Position numbers and translations under genes: made by a program. A DNA stretch of 64,000 nucleotides from Nocardioides sp. Root122 (GTDB taxonomy: Bacteria; Actinomycetota; Actinomycetes; Propionibacteriales; Nocardioidaceae), in the NCBI RefSeq assembly GCF_001425025.1, contig NZ_LMDE01000010.1:227995-291994 (forward strand), in the 5' to 3' direction. The notes beneath the pieces were generated by a model. It was given only the letters and a program-made list of their open reading frames with translations, was not told the DNA's origin and did not search any database. Of this stretch, positions 17,081-25,779 are shown piece by piece (within the stretch, counting starts at the first letter, position 1; every line of letters starts with the position of its first letter).

Positions 17081-18115
17081 TCAGGGTCCGATCGGCCCCC
17101 GGACCGGAGGGCGGCCGCGGACGCCCACCGTACGGGGCGCGAGCCACCACGCGAGGGCGGCGATCGCCAGCCCGGCGGGGACGTCGACGGCGAAGTGCCA
17201 GCCCAGGTAGACAGTGGCGACCATGGTCCCGGCCAGGAACACGGCGAGCGCGATGGTGGTACGACGACGACGGTGCCACCACGCGAGCCCCAGAATCGTC
17301 GCCGTGACGCCGACGTGCAGGCTGGCGAACGCCGAGACCTGGGCGAACGCGTCGGACGCGAGCGGGTGCGCGAGCAGGTGGTCACGCTGCGCGAGGTAGC
17401 GCACCTGGTTGCTCTGGACCACCGTGCGTGGCAGGCCGGCGAAGTCACCGGGCTCCGCGTGGAACGGACCCAGTGACGGGATCAGGTAGTAGGTCGCCGT
17501 GCCGAGGATCCACACCCAGACGAAGGCCGCGATCCCGACGATCGCGTCGCGGATCCGCGTGGCCAGCACCACGGCGGCCGGGAAGGCGAGGATGACCAGG
17601 GTCCCGAAGGCCTCGTACCAGGCCACCAGCACCCACGCCGCCGTGTGCTGGCCGAGGAGGTCGTGCAGCAGCACGGCCGGGCTGTGCCCGAGGAACAGCC
17701 TGTGGTCCCACTCGGTCAGCATCGCGTCACGCGGGGCGTTCAGGACGTCCCAGCTCTTCAGGTTGTGGTAGGTGAAGTAGGTCAGGTGGTACGCGAGCAG
17801 TGCGGTCCAGGCGAGGGCGATCCTGCCGGCCGTCCACCGCTCGCGGACGGTGGACCACACCCGTCGGAGGGTCCGGCGGCGGTCGGTGCGCAGGAGTCCG
17901 TCGAGGGCGACCAGACCGACGAGCACGAGCGATGTCACCGCGATCCGGCTCGCCAGGAAGGCTCCGTCCGGGTCGCGGAACGGGATGCCGACCTGGACCG
18001 ATCGGACGACGCCGACACCGACGAAGATGCCCACGACCACCCACAGCCGCGCCGCGCCCCACCACGGGGCCGGCGTCGCCTGCGGAGGCGCGCTGGCCTC
18101 CTGCAGGGCGGTCAC
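17081..18115 (-). CDS. PAP2 superfamily phosphatase/transferase
   Basis: 344 residues, six or more membrane helices. The PAP2_3 (inositolphosphorylceramide synthase/Aur1-like) features are visible: SAFASLHVGVTATILGLAWW (the C2 histidine) and YLGWHFAVDVPAGLAIA (the C3 His and Asp). GTG at 18115 overlaps the kinase stop (GTGA), so translation is coupled to the two-component genes. Such enzymes hydrolyse or transfer phospho-head groups of lipids outside the membrane. In this operon it may recycle a lipid carrier or build a phospho-inositol lipid; the substrate is uncertain. Confidence 0.85.
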   Translation of the reverse strand: MTALQEASAPPQATPAPWWGAARLWVVVGIFVGVGVVRSVQVGIPFRDPDGAFLASRIAVTSLVLVGLVALDGLLRTDRRRTLRRVWSTVRERWTAGRIALAWTALLAYHLTYFTYHNLKSWDVLNAPRDAMLTEWDHRLFLGHSPAVLLHDLLGQHTAAWVLVAWYEAFGTLVILAFPAAVVLATRIRDAIVGIAAFVWVWILGTATYYLIPSLGPFHAEPGDFAGLPRTVVQSNQVRYLAQRDHLLAHPLASDAFAQVSAFASLHVGVTATILGLAWWHRRRRTTIALAVFLAGTMVATVYLGWHFAVDVPAGLAIAALAWWLAPRTVGVRGRPPVRGPIGP

Positions 18116-19596
18116 GGGTCCACCGCGGAGGCACGAGTCGTGCGCTCGGCACCGGCAGGCTCCGTCGGCAGGAGCACTGTCGGCAGGAGCACTGTCACGG
18201 TCATCTCCGGGCCGTGCGCACATCTCGGCGCGGCCGGGCGACCGGTGGAGGCGTGCCGTCCGTCATGGCACAGGCGCAGCTCCCCGTCGGCCTCGGTGAC
18301 GAGGGCGTCGACGAGGGACAGCCCGAGTCCAGAGCCCGGGCGTGCCCGTGCCTCCTCGGCGCGTGCGAAGCGGTGGGTCGCGGTGGCGAGGAGGGTGGTC
18401 GGGATCCCGGACCCGGCATCCGTGACGGTCAGCCGAGCCCAGCCGGGTGACGGCTCGTCGAGGCTCACCGCGACGGGCGGTGAGCCATGTGCCGTCGCGT
18501 TGTCGAGGAGGTTGGTGATCACCCGCTCCGCCTCGAAGTCGGCGAGAGGGACCGCCAGTCGGCGGTCGGTCAGGCTCGCCGTGAGATCGCCCGCGTGCGC
18601 GGGGTCTGCGAGACGGCGCTCGTTGATCGTGCGACTGGTGACGGTCACGAGGTCGCAGTGTCCGGCGGGATGTGGGCCGCTGGCCCGGCCGACCTGCAGC
18701 AGCTGCTCGGACAGCTCGGCAAGACGGTCGAGGTCGACCTTGAGCTCGCTCAGGACGCGCTCGTGCTCCTCGGGGCTGCGAGACCGTCGTAGCGCGAGCT
18801 GGACGCGGCTGGTCAGCAGCGTGATCGGGGTCCGCAGCTCGTGGCTGGCTTCGGTGACGAACTGCCGCTCACGGTCCAGGGCACCTTCCAGCGTGCTGAG
18901 CATGTCGTTGAAGGTGTGACCGAGGCGGGTGATCTCGTCGTCGCGCATCGGGGGTACGTCCAGCCGCAGCGACATGTCCCCGTCGGCGATCTGCGCCGCA
19001 CGCCGTCGGTACCGCTCGACCGGACGGAGGGCGGCTCGCGCGAGTCGCTCACCGACCAGCGCCGTCACCAGCAGCGCGCCGATGCCAGCCAGGGCGAGCT
19101 GACCGAGGAGCTCGCGCAGCGCCTCGTCGCGATGGTCTCGTCGGACACCGACGAGCAGGTAGAGGTGTGGCGTCGACGGTAGCCGCACCACGTGCAGGCG
19201 GTACGGCTGCGGGGAGATGGGCAGGAAGTCACCGACGTCGAAGGTGCGCGGGGTCGAGGTGACGCGGTCCAGCTGCCGGGAGCTGAGCAGGCTCGCGGCT
19301 CCGGCCGGCCCTCCGTGGGCCAGCACGGTGCCGTCGCCGTCCATCACCTGCCACGCCACTCCTGTGGCGTCGGCGGCCACCCGGTCGCTCACCTGGCCGT
19401 CGGGGGTGACGAGGGCGGCCACCGTGCGGCTGGCCTGGGCGAGCTCGGTGTCCAGGCCGCGGTCGAGGGCGAACTCGACGCGCCAGTAGACGAACGCTCC
19501 CGCGGCCACGAGCACGACCAGGCTGGCGGCCGAGAAGCCGGCGACCAGGCGTACGCGCAGCGGCAGGCGGGACAACCGGGCCCGGAGACGGCTCAC
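18112..19596 (-). CDS. Sensor histidine kinase
   Basis: 494 residues. A membrane helix (about 15-38), an extracytoplasmic sensor of about 110 residues, a second helix (about 165-185), HAMP, then HisKA with FVTEASHELRTPITLLTSR (H-box) and HATPase with N-box VITNLLDNATAHG, G1 DAGSGIP and G2 GSGLGLSLVDAL. All ATP-binding motifs are present. The ATG overlaps the response regulator's stop (ATGA). The C-terminus contains a VLLPTVLLPT tandem repeat from a duplicated 15-bp unit. The partner is the regulator encoded before it. Confidence 0.92.
   Translation of the reverse strand: MSRLRARLSRLPLRVRLVAGFSAASLVVLVAAGAFVYWRVEFALDRGLDTELAQASRTVAALVTPDGQVSDRVAADATGVAWQVMDGDGTVLAHGGPAGAASLLSSRQLDRVTSTPRTFDVGDFLPISPQPYRLHVVRLPSTPHLYLLVGVRRDHRDEALRELLGQLALAGIGALLVTALVGERLARAALRPVERYRRRAAQIADGDMSLRLDVPPMRDDEITRLGHTFNDMLSTLEGALDRERQFVTEASHELRTPITLLTSRVQLALRRSRSPEEHERVLSELKVDLDRLAELSEQLLQVGRASGPHPAGHCDLVTVTSRTINERRLADPAHAGDLTASLTDRRLAVPLADFEAERVITNLLDNATAHGSPPVAVSLDEPSPGWARLTVTDAGSGIPTTLLATATHRFARAEEARARPGSGLGLSLVDALVTEADGELRLCHDGRHASTGRPAAPRCAHGPEMTVTVLLPTVLLPTEPAGAERTTRASAVDP
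18164..18193. repeat. Perfect 15-bp tandem duplication in the kinase gene
   Basis: The unit GTCGGCAGGAGCACT occurs twice without a gap and keeps the frame, adding VLLPT to the C-terminal tail of the kinase beyond the ATPase core. Likely recent slippage; a possible length-variable site. Confidence 0.85.
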
Positions 19597-20279
19597 CGGG
19601 AACCGCCGGGGACCTCGAGCCGATACCCGACCCCGCGGAGCGTCGTGATGGTGTCGGTCCCGAAAGGCTTGTCGATCTTCGCCCGGATGGCCCCGAGGTG
19701 CACGTCGATGACGTTGCTGCGGAGGTCGGTCTCGCCGTCCCAGACCTCGTCGAGGATCATCAGCCGGGTCACCACCTGCCCGGGGTGTGACACGAGCAGG
19801 TAGAGGATGTCGAACTCGCGGGTGGACAAGGTGACCTCGACGCCGCCCCGCGCGACACGGCGGGCCCCGGGGTCCACCACCAGGTCCCCGACCTGCACCG
19901 GTGCCTCGAGTCCCAGCCCCCCGCGACGGTAGAGCGCGCGCAACCGGGCCAGGAGCTCGTCGAGGTCGAAGGGCTTGGGGAGGTAGTCGTCGGCTCCTGC
20001 ATCGAGCCCGTCGATCCGGTCACGCACGTCCCCGCGGGCCGTGAGCATCAGGATCGGGGTCGCCAGCCCGATGCCTCGCAGCCGCTTGGCCACGGTGACG
20101 CCGTCCATCCCGGGCAGCATCCAGTCGAGCAGCACGACGTCGAAGCTGGTGTCACCGAGGAGCCGGTCGTAGGCGACGCGGCCGTTGTGCACGACCTCGA
20201 CCTGCCACCCCGCCTCCTCGAGCGACTCCTCGAGCAGTCCGGCGAGTCGCACGTCGTCCTCCGCAACCAGGATCTTCAT
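19593..20279 (-). CDS. OmpR/PhoB family response regulator
   Basis: 228 residues. Receiver domain with acidic pocket EDD (8-10), phosphoacceptor in VVLLDWMLPGMDG, conserved Thr in LMLTARGD and Lys in LPKPFDLDELL. The C-terminal winged helix ends RSNVIDVHLGAIRAKIDKPF and GVGYRLEVPG. Its ATG overlaps the stop of the GT39-like gene and its stop overlaps the kinase start. It is transcribed from a promoter carrying the 11-bp direct repeats, so autoregulation is likely; whether this regulator or one of the other two binds them cannot be decided by eye. Confidence 0.94.
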   Translation of the reverse strand: MKILVAEDDVRLAGLLEESLEEAGWQVEVVHNGRVAYDRLLGDTSFDVVLLDWMLPGMDGVTVAKRLRGIGLATPILMLTARGDVRDRIDGLDAGADDYLPKPFDLDELLARLRALYRRGGLGLEAPVQVGDLVVDPGARRVARGGVEVTLSTREFDILYLLVSHPGQVVTRLMILDEVWDGETDLRSNVIDVHLGAIRAKIDKPFGTDTITTLRGVGYRLEVPGGSR

Positions 20280-21874
20280 CGGGTGCCCCCTTCCCGGCGC
20301 TGCCAGACGTGCCAGTCGCCGTACTCCACTCGGTCAACGTAGTGCTCCTGCAGGTAGTGCTGTGCGTCGGTCGCGCCGGCCGCGTCGAGCCCCCAGGTGT
20401 CGAGGCTGGTCCCAGCCGCGACGACCCATCGAGGAGCGGCGGGCCCGGCCATGACGTGGCGCAGCTCAACCACCTGGGGGTCACGGACGCGCACCGGAAG
20501 GCTCCACAGCTGCTCGTACGGGCTCGCAAGTCCGCTGCCGGCCACGATGTCCGGGTGCCCGAACCCGACGACGACACCGTCCGTCGCTCGGGCGTGCTCG
20601 CGCAGGTATCCCATCACCTGGTCATCGGGTGACACTGTGACGGTGGCCGTCGCGTGGTGCGCCCACACGGCCACCGTGGCGGCCGCTGTGTACGCCACGA
20701 CCAGCCGCAGCACGCGCTGCGACGTCCGTCCGACGGCGATGTCCGCAGCGATGGCAACGAGCGCGACCAGGCCGGGAACCAGACCGACCAGATAGTGCAT
20801 CCAGTAGCTGCCGCCGACCATGACTCCGAACAGCTCCCAGCCGACCAGGGCCGCGACGGGGTACGCGAAGAGCGCGGTCGGGTGAGTGCCTTCGGCTCGC
20901 TCGGTGCGACGGCTGCCCAGCAGGTGCGCGAGGACCGCTCCAGCGGCGAGGACCAGTACCGCTGCCGCGCCACTGGCGACGAAAGCCTCCACCAGCCGGG
21001 TCAGACGCTCGGTGGTCGCGGGAGAGGCTGAGGAGCCGATCGCCGCTGATGCCTCGAGGCGGAACACGACGATGGCGTCCCACAACCCAGTGGCCGATGT
21101 GCCCCGAATCCATGCGCCAGCGAGTGCCGTGCCGAGGACAGCCAAGGCCCCTACCGCGAACCCCGCCACCCGCGCGCCCGGCCGCTCGACCCGACCGCGC
21201 AGCACCACAACCGCCACACCCGCGAAGACGAAGACATCGACGACGTTCTGCTTGACCAGGGCCGCCGCCATGGCCGACGCGCCAGCCGCTGCGGCGACCA
21301 CCACAGTCGGGTGCTCGTACGGCCGGCGAAGTGCGAGGACCGAGCACACCATGCCGAGCAGCACGAAGGGGAGCGCGAGCAGCTCGCCGTCCGTCTCCGG
21401 CATGCCGAGCAGGGGGCTCGACAGGAGCGCGACCGCCAGTGCCACGGCGAGGTGACGCGACCGAGACGCGTGCGGCGCGATCAGGCTGGTCAGCACACCC
21501 GTGAGGGCGACGGCGGCTCCGCTGGCGGCGGCGCCGACGACCTTGACCCCCGGACTGATCACGCCCAGCGTCGTCGCGCGTGTGTGACCAAGGTGGTCGG
21601 CCAGCGAGAACAACCACAACAGCAGCGGCGGTCGGTCCACCCAGTAGTCGCCGTACAACGAGCTGCCGGGATGCCACTGGCGTGCCAGCAGCAGGAACCC
21701 ACTCTCGTCCGAGGTCAAGGGGCGGTCGAGGAACGGCAGCCATGCGGCGATCGCGAGGAGCGCGGCGACCAACAGCCCCGCTGTGGCCCAGTCGCGTCCA
21801 GCGGGGTCACGCATACCTCGCGCGGCCTGGCTGACCTGTGAAGGTCGGGCAGCGTGGGTGAGCGGGGCAGGCAC
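20276..21874 (-). CDS. GT39/ArnT-like membrane glycosyltransferase
   Basis: 532 residues with about 11 membrane helices. The first extracytoplasmic loop has PLTSDESGFLLLARQW, the acidic pair expected of PMT/ArnT GT-C enzymes, and DRPPLLLWLF follows. These enzymes take a sugar from a polyprenyl-phosphate donor and move it onto a lipid, protein or polymer outside the membrane. The GTG at 21874 is preferred over an ATG at 21814 because a TACGGT -10 lies six bases before it in a promoter that matches the one at 17016. First gene of the two-component/PAP2 operon; the product may be the surface modification this system controls. Confidence 0.85.
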   Translation of the reverse strand: MPAPLTHAARPSQVSQAARGMRDPAGRDWATAGLLVAALLAIAAWLPFLDRPLTSDESGFLLLARQWHPGSSLYGDYWVDRPPLLLWLFSLADHLGHTRATTLGVISPGVKVVGAAASGAAVALTGVLTSLIAPHASRSRHLAVALAVALLSSPLLGMPETDGELLALPFVLLGMVCSVLALRRPYEHPTVVVAAAAGASAMAAALVKQNVVDVFVFAGVAVVVLRGRVERPGARVAGFAVGALAVLGTALAGAWIRGTSATGLWDAIVVFRLEASAAIGSSASPATTERLTRLVEAFVASGAAAVLVLAAGAVLAHLLGSRRTERAEGTHPTALFAYPVAALVGWELFGVMVGGSYWMHYLVGLVPGLVALVAIAADIAVGRTSQRVLRLVVAYTAAATVAVWAHHATATVTVSPDDQVMGYLREHARATDGVVVGFGHPDIVAGSGLASPYEQLWSLPVRVRDPQVVELRHVMAGPAAPRWVVAAGTSLDTWGLDAAGATDAQHYLQEHYVDRVEYGDWHVWQRREGGTR

Positions 21875-21880
21875 GGGCCG

Positions 21881-21914
21881 ACCGTAGGACGACCTCGATG
21901 AAGGGCAGATGAAG
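21881..21914 (-). promoter_or_regulatory. OmpR-type box and -10 before the GT39-like operon
   Basis: Minus-strand CTTCA starts at 21914 and 21903 (11-bp period). The -10 TACGGT (21886-21881) starts 17 bases after the second repeat start and six bases before the GTG, giving a leaderless mRNA. Confidence 0.75.
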
Positions 21915-21952
21915 CCCCGTCGCGGGCCATGTCGGGTCTGGTCAACGACGAA

Positions 21953-21972
21953 GGGGTGTTGCGCACAACCCC
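21953..21972 (-). terminator. Hairpin after the PAP2 remnant
   Basis: GGGGTGTTG (21953-21961) can pair with CAACCCC (21966-21972) with one bulge. It lies 38 bases past the end of the PAP2 remnant. Weak evidence. Confidence 0.35.
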
Positions 21973-22009
21973 GCCGACGGTCACCAACCGCCTTGCCAGC
22001 AACCCTTCG

Positions 22010-22353
22010 TCAGGCGTCTGCCGCTGGCGCCGCCGTCAGCAGCGGCCGGGCCCACGTGCGGGAGAGGAGCCCGACCGACCTCGTCCCGACAGGTCTGAGC
22101 AGCAGGAAGCCTGTGACCGAGATGCCCGCACCGACCAGCAGGCCGGCGGCTACGTCGACGGGGAAGTGCGCGCCGATGTACACGCGGACGAACGCCACCG
22201 CCAGAGGACCACGCCGTACTCGGCATACCACCGGGCCGGCGCGTTCAACCACGGAGTCGCGCGGGCCAGGTGGTTGACCGCGACGAACCATTCCACCTGA
22301 GCACGCGCCCACACCACGGGCCCTGAGCTGACGAGCACGACCTCGACCTCCAT
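22010..22353 (-). pseudogene. PAP2 phosphatase remnant with internal deletion and frameshift
   Basis: Two frames carry pieces of one PAP2 (undecaprenyl-pyrophosphatase-like) enzyme. From ATG 22353 the first frame gives VEWFVAVNHLARATPWLNAP, then AEYGVVLW, a typical N-terminal region. Near 22200 the reading continues in another frame as VAFVRVYIGAHFPVDVAAGL, the C3 motif with the catalytic His and Asp, to a stop at 22010. The central helices and the C1/C2 motif region are missing, so the enzyme is dead. The promoter and its direct repeats are still intact. Confidence 0.75.
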
Positions 22354-22381
22354 CCTGCGAACCGGATCGTTCGCGCGACGG

Positions 22382-22415
22382 ACGCTAGAGAAATGCACGT
22401 GAAGTGAGCGTGAAG
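22382..22415 (-). promoter_or_regulatory. OmpR-type box and -10 before the PAP2 remnant
   Basis: Minus-strand CTTCA starts at 22415 and 22404 (11-bp period). The -10 TAGCGT (22387-22382) starts 17 bases after the second repeat start. Here the start codon is about 30 bases further on, so this one is not leaderless. Confidence 0.65.
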
Positions 22416-22468
22416 CGCCGCCGCGGACGCCGGTGATCGCACGTGGCCCAGCGCCCTACTGTGGCTGG

Positions 22469-23164
22469 GTGCTCGTCGCGACTGCGAACATCCTGGATCG
22501 TCTGGACCGTGACCGCGCGGCGGAGGCGCTCGCCTCGGTCCTCGACCACGGTCCCGATGTCGTCGGCCTGCAGGAATGGGGCCTCACACGTCGCACGGTC
22601 CTTGCAGCCCACGACGCCTACGGATGGGTCGCGCCGCTCTACGGCGGGAACGCGGTGGGATTCCGTCGCGACCGCTTCGTGCTCCTCGGGCACGGTCTGC
22701 GCTTCGTCGCCAACGCGGGCCTCGCAGATCGCGACGCCAGACCCATCCGCATCCTGCCGCCACGAGCGACGACGCTGGTGCGTCTCCTCGACCGAGCTAC
22801 CGACTCAGCGACGAGCGTGATCGATTACCACCTCGTCCCCGGAGTGCAGTCGCGCGGCACCTACCGTCCGGACCGTCCGCGGCTCGTTGGCCGCCACCGG
22901 AGCGAGACCAGGCGCCTCGGCGCGCTGGTCGCCCGACGCCTGGCCGACGGTGACGTCGTCATCGCCGTGGGCGACTCGAACTTCGACGGCTTCGAGCTCC
23001 CCGGGCTGGTGTCCGCGTGGTACGGCCGTCGCGACGACCCGGCCGGCACGCTTGGGTCGAGCCGCAAGGTCGACGACGTCTTCGGCGCGGTCGCAGCCAC
23101 TGCGGTCTCACTCGTCCGCACTGCTTCCGACCACGCTGCCGTGCTGGCCCAGCGGCCGGACTGA
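22469..23164 (+). CDS. Endonuclease/exonuclease/phosphatase family protein
   Basis: 231 residues. The DNase I-like metal-dependent fold is shown by VATANIL at the start, PDVVGLQEWG (metal-binding Glu), the core VVIAVGDSNFDG (Asp-x-Asn) and terminal TASDHAAVLAQ (Asp-His). GTG 22469 is preferred because TACTGT (22457-22462) lies exactly six bases upstream, giving a leaderless mRNA. No signal peptide or membrane anchor is seen. It could cleave phosphodiesters in nucleic acid, inositol phosphates or lipids. Divergent from the PAP2 remnant. Confidence 0.82.
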   Translation: MLVATANILDRLDRDRAAEALASVLDHGPDVVGLQEWGLTRRTVLAAHDAYGWVAPLYGGNAVGFRRDRFVLLGHGLRFVANAGLADRDARPIRILPPRATTLVRLLDRATDSATSVIDYHLVPGVQSRGTYRPDRPRLVGRHRSETRRLGALVARRLADGDVVIAVGDSNFDGFELPGLVSAWYGRRDDPAGTLGSSRKVDDVFGAVAATAVSLVRTASDHAAVLAQRPD

Positions 23165-23280
23165 CATCAGCGCAGACACCTCGTCGGTGTTCGCGAACAT
23201 CGCGCGGTCCCCGGAACGGCCCGATCACGACGACCGCACGCGCGAGAACCGCCCCATGACGGCAGCCGCTGTCAGGGCTG

Positions 23281-23523
23281 CGGAACGGCTGCGCCCGCTG
23301 CACGATCCACGCCGAGGACCAGGCGTGGATCGTGCAACGCACCGCCTCGACCACGGTGCCCTATGGCTCGCTTCATCACCTGGTGCGCAGCTTCGAGTGG
23401 CCCCGGCTGGAGAAGGAGGTGCTCTCTTTGAAGCTCTACGCTCGCGGTCTCGGCATCGTCCGCGAGAAGGACATGTCTGGCGGCAACGAGTCCTTCGTCC
23501 TCGTCTCGGTCAATCACCGCTGA
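23281..23523 (+). pseudogene. C-terminal fragment of a hypothetical secreted-type protein
   Basis: In frame from about 23281 the translation includes AEDQAWIVQRTASTTVPYGS and, later, KLYARGLGIVREKDMSGGNE before NHR and a stop. The pattern of a Val/Thr-rich strand, a Leu-Glu pair and YARGxGIVRE resembles the C-terminus of actinobacterial secreted hypothetical proteins. No start codon with a ribosome binding site is seen, and a stop lies upstream in frame at 23257, so the N-terminal part is lost. The family call is from memory of the pattern and is uncertain. Confidence 0.45.
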
Positions 23524-23584
23524 CGGACTGTCCAAGCTTCAGGTCAGTGACCTTCCGCCGTCGGTCGGCGCCCACATGTCGGGC

Positions 23585-23610
23585 GATCCTGTCAGCAGGC
23601 TGACAGGATC
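23585..23610. promoter_or_regulatory. Perfect 26-bp dyad upstream of a two-component operon
   Basis: GATCCTGTCAGC, AG, then the exact reverse complement GCTGACAGGATC: 12-bp arms with a two-base centre. It lies 45 bases before the response regulator start. Such tight, long symmetry suits a dimeric repressor's operator better than a terminator loop. It is not repeated elsewhere in the window as far as I can see. Confidence 0.6.
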
Positions 23611-23655
23611 CAGGTGTGGAGTGGATCGTGTGGGGCGTACGGAAGGAGCGGGCTG

Positions 23656-24336
23656 GTGAGGGTGCTGGTCGTCGAGGACGAGGTGCGGCTCGCGGCGTCG
23701 CTCAGGGCGGGGCTGGAAGCCGAGGGTTTCGCCGTCGACGTGGCCGCGGACGGCGGGGAGGCGCTCTGGTACGCCGAGGAGACCAGCTACGACGTGATCC
23801 TGCTCGACGTCATGCTGCCGGTTCTCAACGGCTACGAGGTCTGCCGGCGTCTCCGCGAGCGGGAGGTGTGGACGCCCATTCTCATGCTCACCGCTCGAGA
23901 CGAGGAGCTCGACGAGGTCGAGGGCCTCGACCAGGGCGCTGATGACTATGTCACCAAACCGTTCAGCTTCGACATCGTGCTGGCTCGGATGCGGTCGCTG
24001 GTGCGTCGTGGGGCCGGAGAACGTCCGACCATCCTCGAGGTCGGCGACCTGCGTTACGACCCGGCCCGCAAGACGGTGTCGCGGGCTGGTCAGCCCATCG
24101 ACCTGACCTCGCGCGAACTCGCGCTGATGGCCTTCTTCATGCGCCGCGCAGGGGATGTGCTGACCAAGGCGGAGATCTTGGAGAACGTGTGGGACTTCGC
24201 GTTCGAGGGCGATCCGAACATCGTCGAGGTCTACGTCGGACGTCTGCGACGCAAGGTTGACAAGCCGTTCGCGTGCGCCGACATCGAGACATTCCGGGGG
24301 ACCGGATATCGCCTCCGGGTTCCGGAAGTCATATGA
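23656..24336 (+). CDS. OmpR/PhoB family response regulator
   Basis: 226 residues. Receiver domain: EDEVRLAASL (acidic pocket), VILLDVMLPVLNGYEV (phosphoacceptor Asp), LMLTARDEE and VTKPFSFDIVL (switch Thr and Lys). Winged helix: EILENVWDFAFEGDPNIVEV, then GRLRRKVDKPF. The GTG at 23656 has GGAG eight bases upstream; the longer in-frame reading would start inside the promoter. The gene overlaps its kinase by ATGA. Closely similar in its winged helix to the regulator at 29257, so the two are probably paralogues. Confidence 0.93.
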   Translation: MRVLVVEDEVRLAASLRAGLEAEGFAVDVAADGGEALWYAEETSYDVILLDVMLPVLNGYEVCRRLREREVWTPILMLTARDEELDEVEGLDQGADDYVTKPFSFDIVLARMRSLVRRGAGERPTILEVGDLRYDPARKTVSRAGQPIDLTSRELALMAFFMRRAGDVLTKAEILENVWDFAFEGDPNIVEVYVGRLRRKVDKPFACADIETFRGTGYRLRVPEVI

Positions 24337-25694
24337 ACCGCATGGAACCGGAGGCGCTCCAGGGACGCCGGTGGCGACGCGTGCTGGCTCCGGTGCGGGT
24401 GCGCGTCACCCTTGCCGCGACCAGCGTCGCCCTGGTCGTCGGAGTCGTTGGTGGGGTGCTCTTCGTGGCATCGCTGCACCGCGACCTCGAGCGTGCGCTG
24501 GTTGCTTCGGCCCGCCAACAGGTCGAGACGATCACCGCCCAGCTCGAGAACGGTTCCACCCCGGCACAGGCCGCTGTCACGGACCGCGATGACGTGATCA
24601 CGCAGATCTTGTCACCGACAGGCGACATCATCGGGAGTGACCATCCGAAGGTCTCGACGCGCCTACGGGCCTCAGCAGGAGTGTCCACCTCCGTCCGGGT
24701 GCGTGGGCTCGACGACACCTATGTCGTGGTCGCCGCCGTCGCTCCGTCCGGTGAGCTCGTCACCGTTGCGCACTCCCAGGAGCAGCTTGCGCAGGCGAGG
24801 AGGACGGCGGAGACGCTGGTGACCGTTGCCATGCCGCTGGGCCTTGCCCTGGTGGCCGCTGCGGTGTGGCTGGCAGTGGGACAGGCACTCAGGCCGGTGG
24901 AGTCGATGCGTCGGGAGGCCGCCCAGATCACCACGGCGCACCAGGACCGACGGCTACCGGTGCCGCAAGGGGGCGATGAGATCTCGCACCTGGCCGCGAC
25001 GCTGAACCAGATGCTGGAGCGCATCGGCTCGGCCCAACGCGCCCAGCGTCAGTTCGCCTCCGACGCCTCACATGAGCTGCGTTCGCCGCTTGCCGTGATC
25101 CGGCAGCTCGCCGAGGTCGCGCGCCGGCACCCCGACCAGGCCGACGTCGTGACCTTGACCGACGAGATCCTTGCGGAGGAAGGGCGCATGGAGGAGCTGG
25201 TGGCTGCGCTCCTGACGTTGGCGAGGCTCGAGGACCGGGATCCAGCCACGGGCCATCTGGTCGATCTCGATGACGTGGTGCTGGCCGAGGTGAAGCGCGC
25301 CCGACCCACCCACGGGCCGGAGATCGATGCGACCGGCGTCGGGGCAGGACAGGTCCGCGGCGAGGAGGTCCTCTTGGGTCAGGTGGTCCGCAACCTGCTC
25401 AGCAACGCCGTACGCCACGCCCGCACACGCGTCCAGGTGTCCCTCGGCGAGGTGGAGGGCAGGGTGCGCCTCGTGGTCGCCGACGACGGCCCAGGCATCC
25501 CTGTCTCCGAACGCGAGCGGGTCTTCAGCCGGTTCGTCCGCCTCGACGACGCACGTGCCCGCGACGAAGGAGGCGCTGGTCTGGGGCTGGCGATCGTTGA
25601 GAGGGTCGTCACGGGCGTGCACGGGTCGGTCGCAGTCGATGACGCCCCCGGCGGAGGAGCCAGGTTCACCGTGACGCTCCCCGCCGCCGGCTGA
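24333..25694 (+). CDS. Sensor histidine kinase
   Basis: 453 residues. Helix 1 at about 22-45, a short extracytoplasmic sensor (about 110 residues), helix 2 at about 160-180, HAMP, H-box FASDASHELRSPLAVIRQLA, N-box VVRNLLSNAVRHART, G1 VVADDGPGIP and G2 GGAGLGLAIVERVV. The ATG overlaps the regulator's stop (ATGA). Partner of the regulator at 23656. The signal sensed is unknown. Confidence 0.93.
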   Translation: MNRMEPEALQGRRWRRVLAPVRVRVTLAATSVALVVGVVGGVLFVASLHRDLERALVASARQQVETITAQLENGSTPAQAAVTDRDDVITQILSPTGDIIGSDHPKVSTRLRASAGVSTSVRVRGLDDTYVVVAAVAPSGELVTVAHSQEQLAQARRTAETLVTVAMPLGLALVAAAVWLAVGQALRPVESMRREAAQITTAHQDRRLPVPQGGDEISHLAATLNQMLERIGSAQRAQRQFASDASHELRSPLAVIRQLAEVARRHPDQADVVTLTDEILAEEGRMEELVAALLTLARLEDRDPATGHLVDLDDVVLAEVKRARPTHGPEIDATGVGAGQVRGEEVLLGQVVRNLLSNAVRHARTRVQVSLGEVEGRVRLVVADDGPGIPVSERERVFSRFVRLDDARARDEGGAGLGLAIVERVVTGVHGSVAVDDAPGGGARFTVTLPAAG

Positions 25695-25779
25695 GGGGCC
25701 GAGTCCCGCCGCGCCGAGTGGGACGGCTGGGACGAACTCGCCGTGGGCGCCGATCGGCGTCCCGTGTGTCGGGGTCCGC

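Noticed and set aside
25695..25779. Terminator between the convergent kinase and USP-like genes
   Set aside because: GGGCGCCGA/TCGGCGTCCC pairs only with a bulge and no loop; too weak to list.
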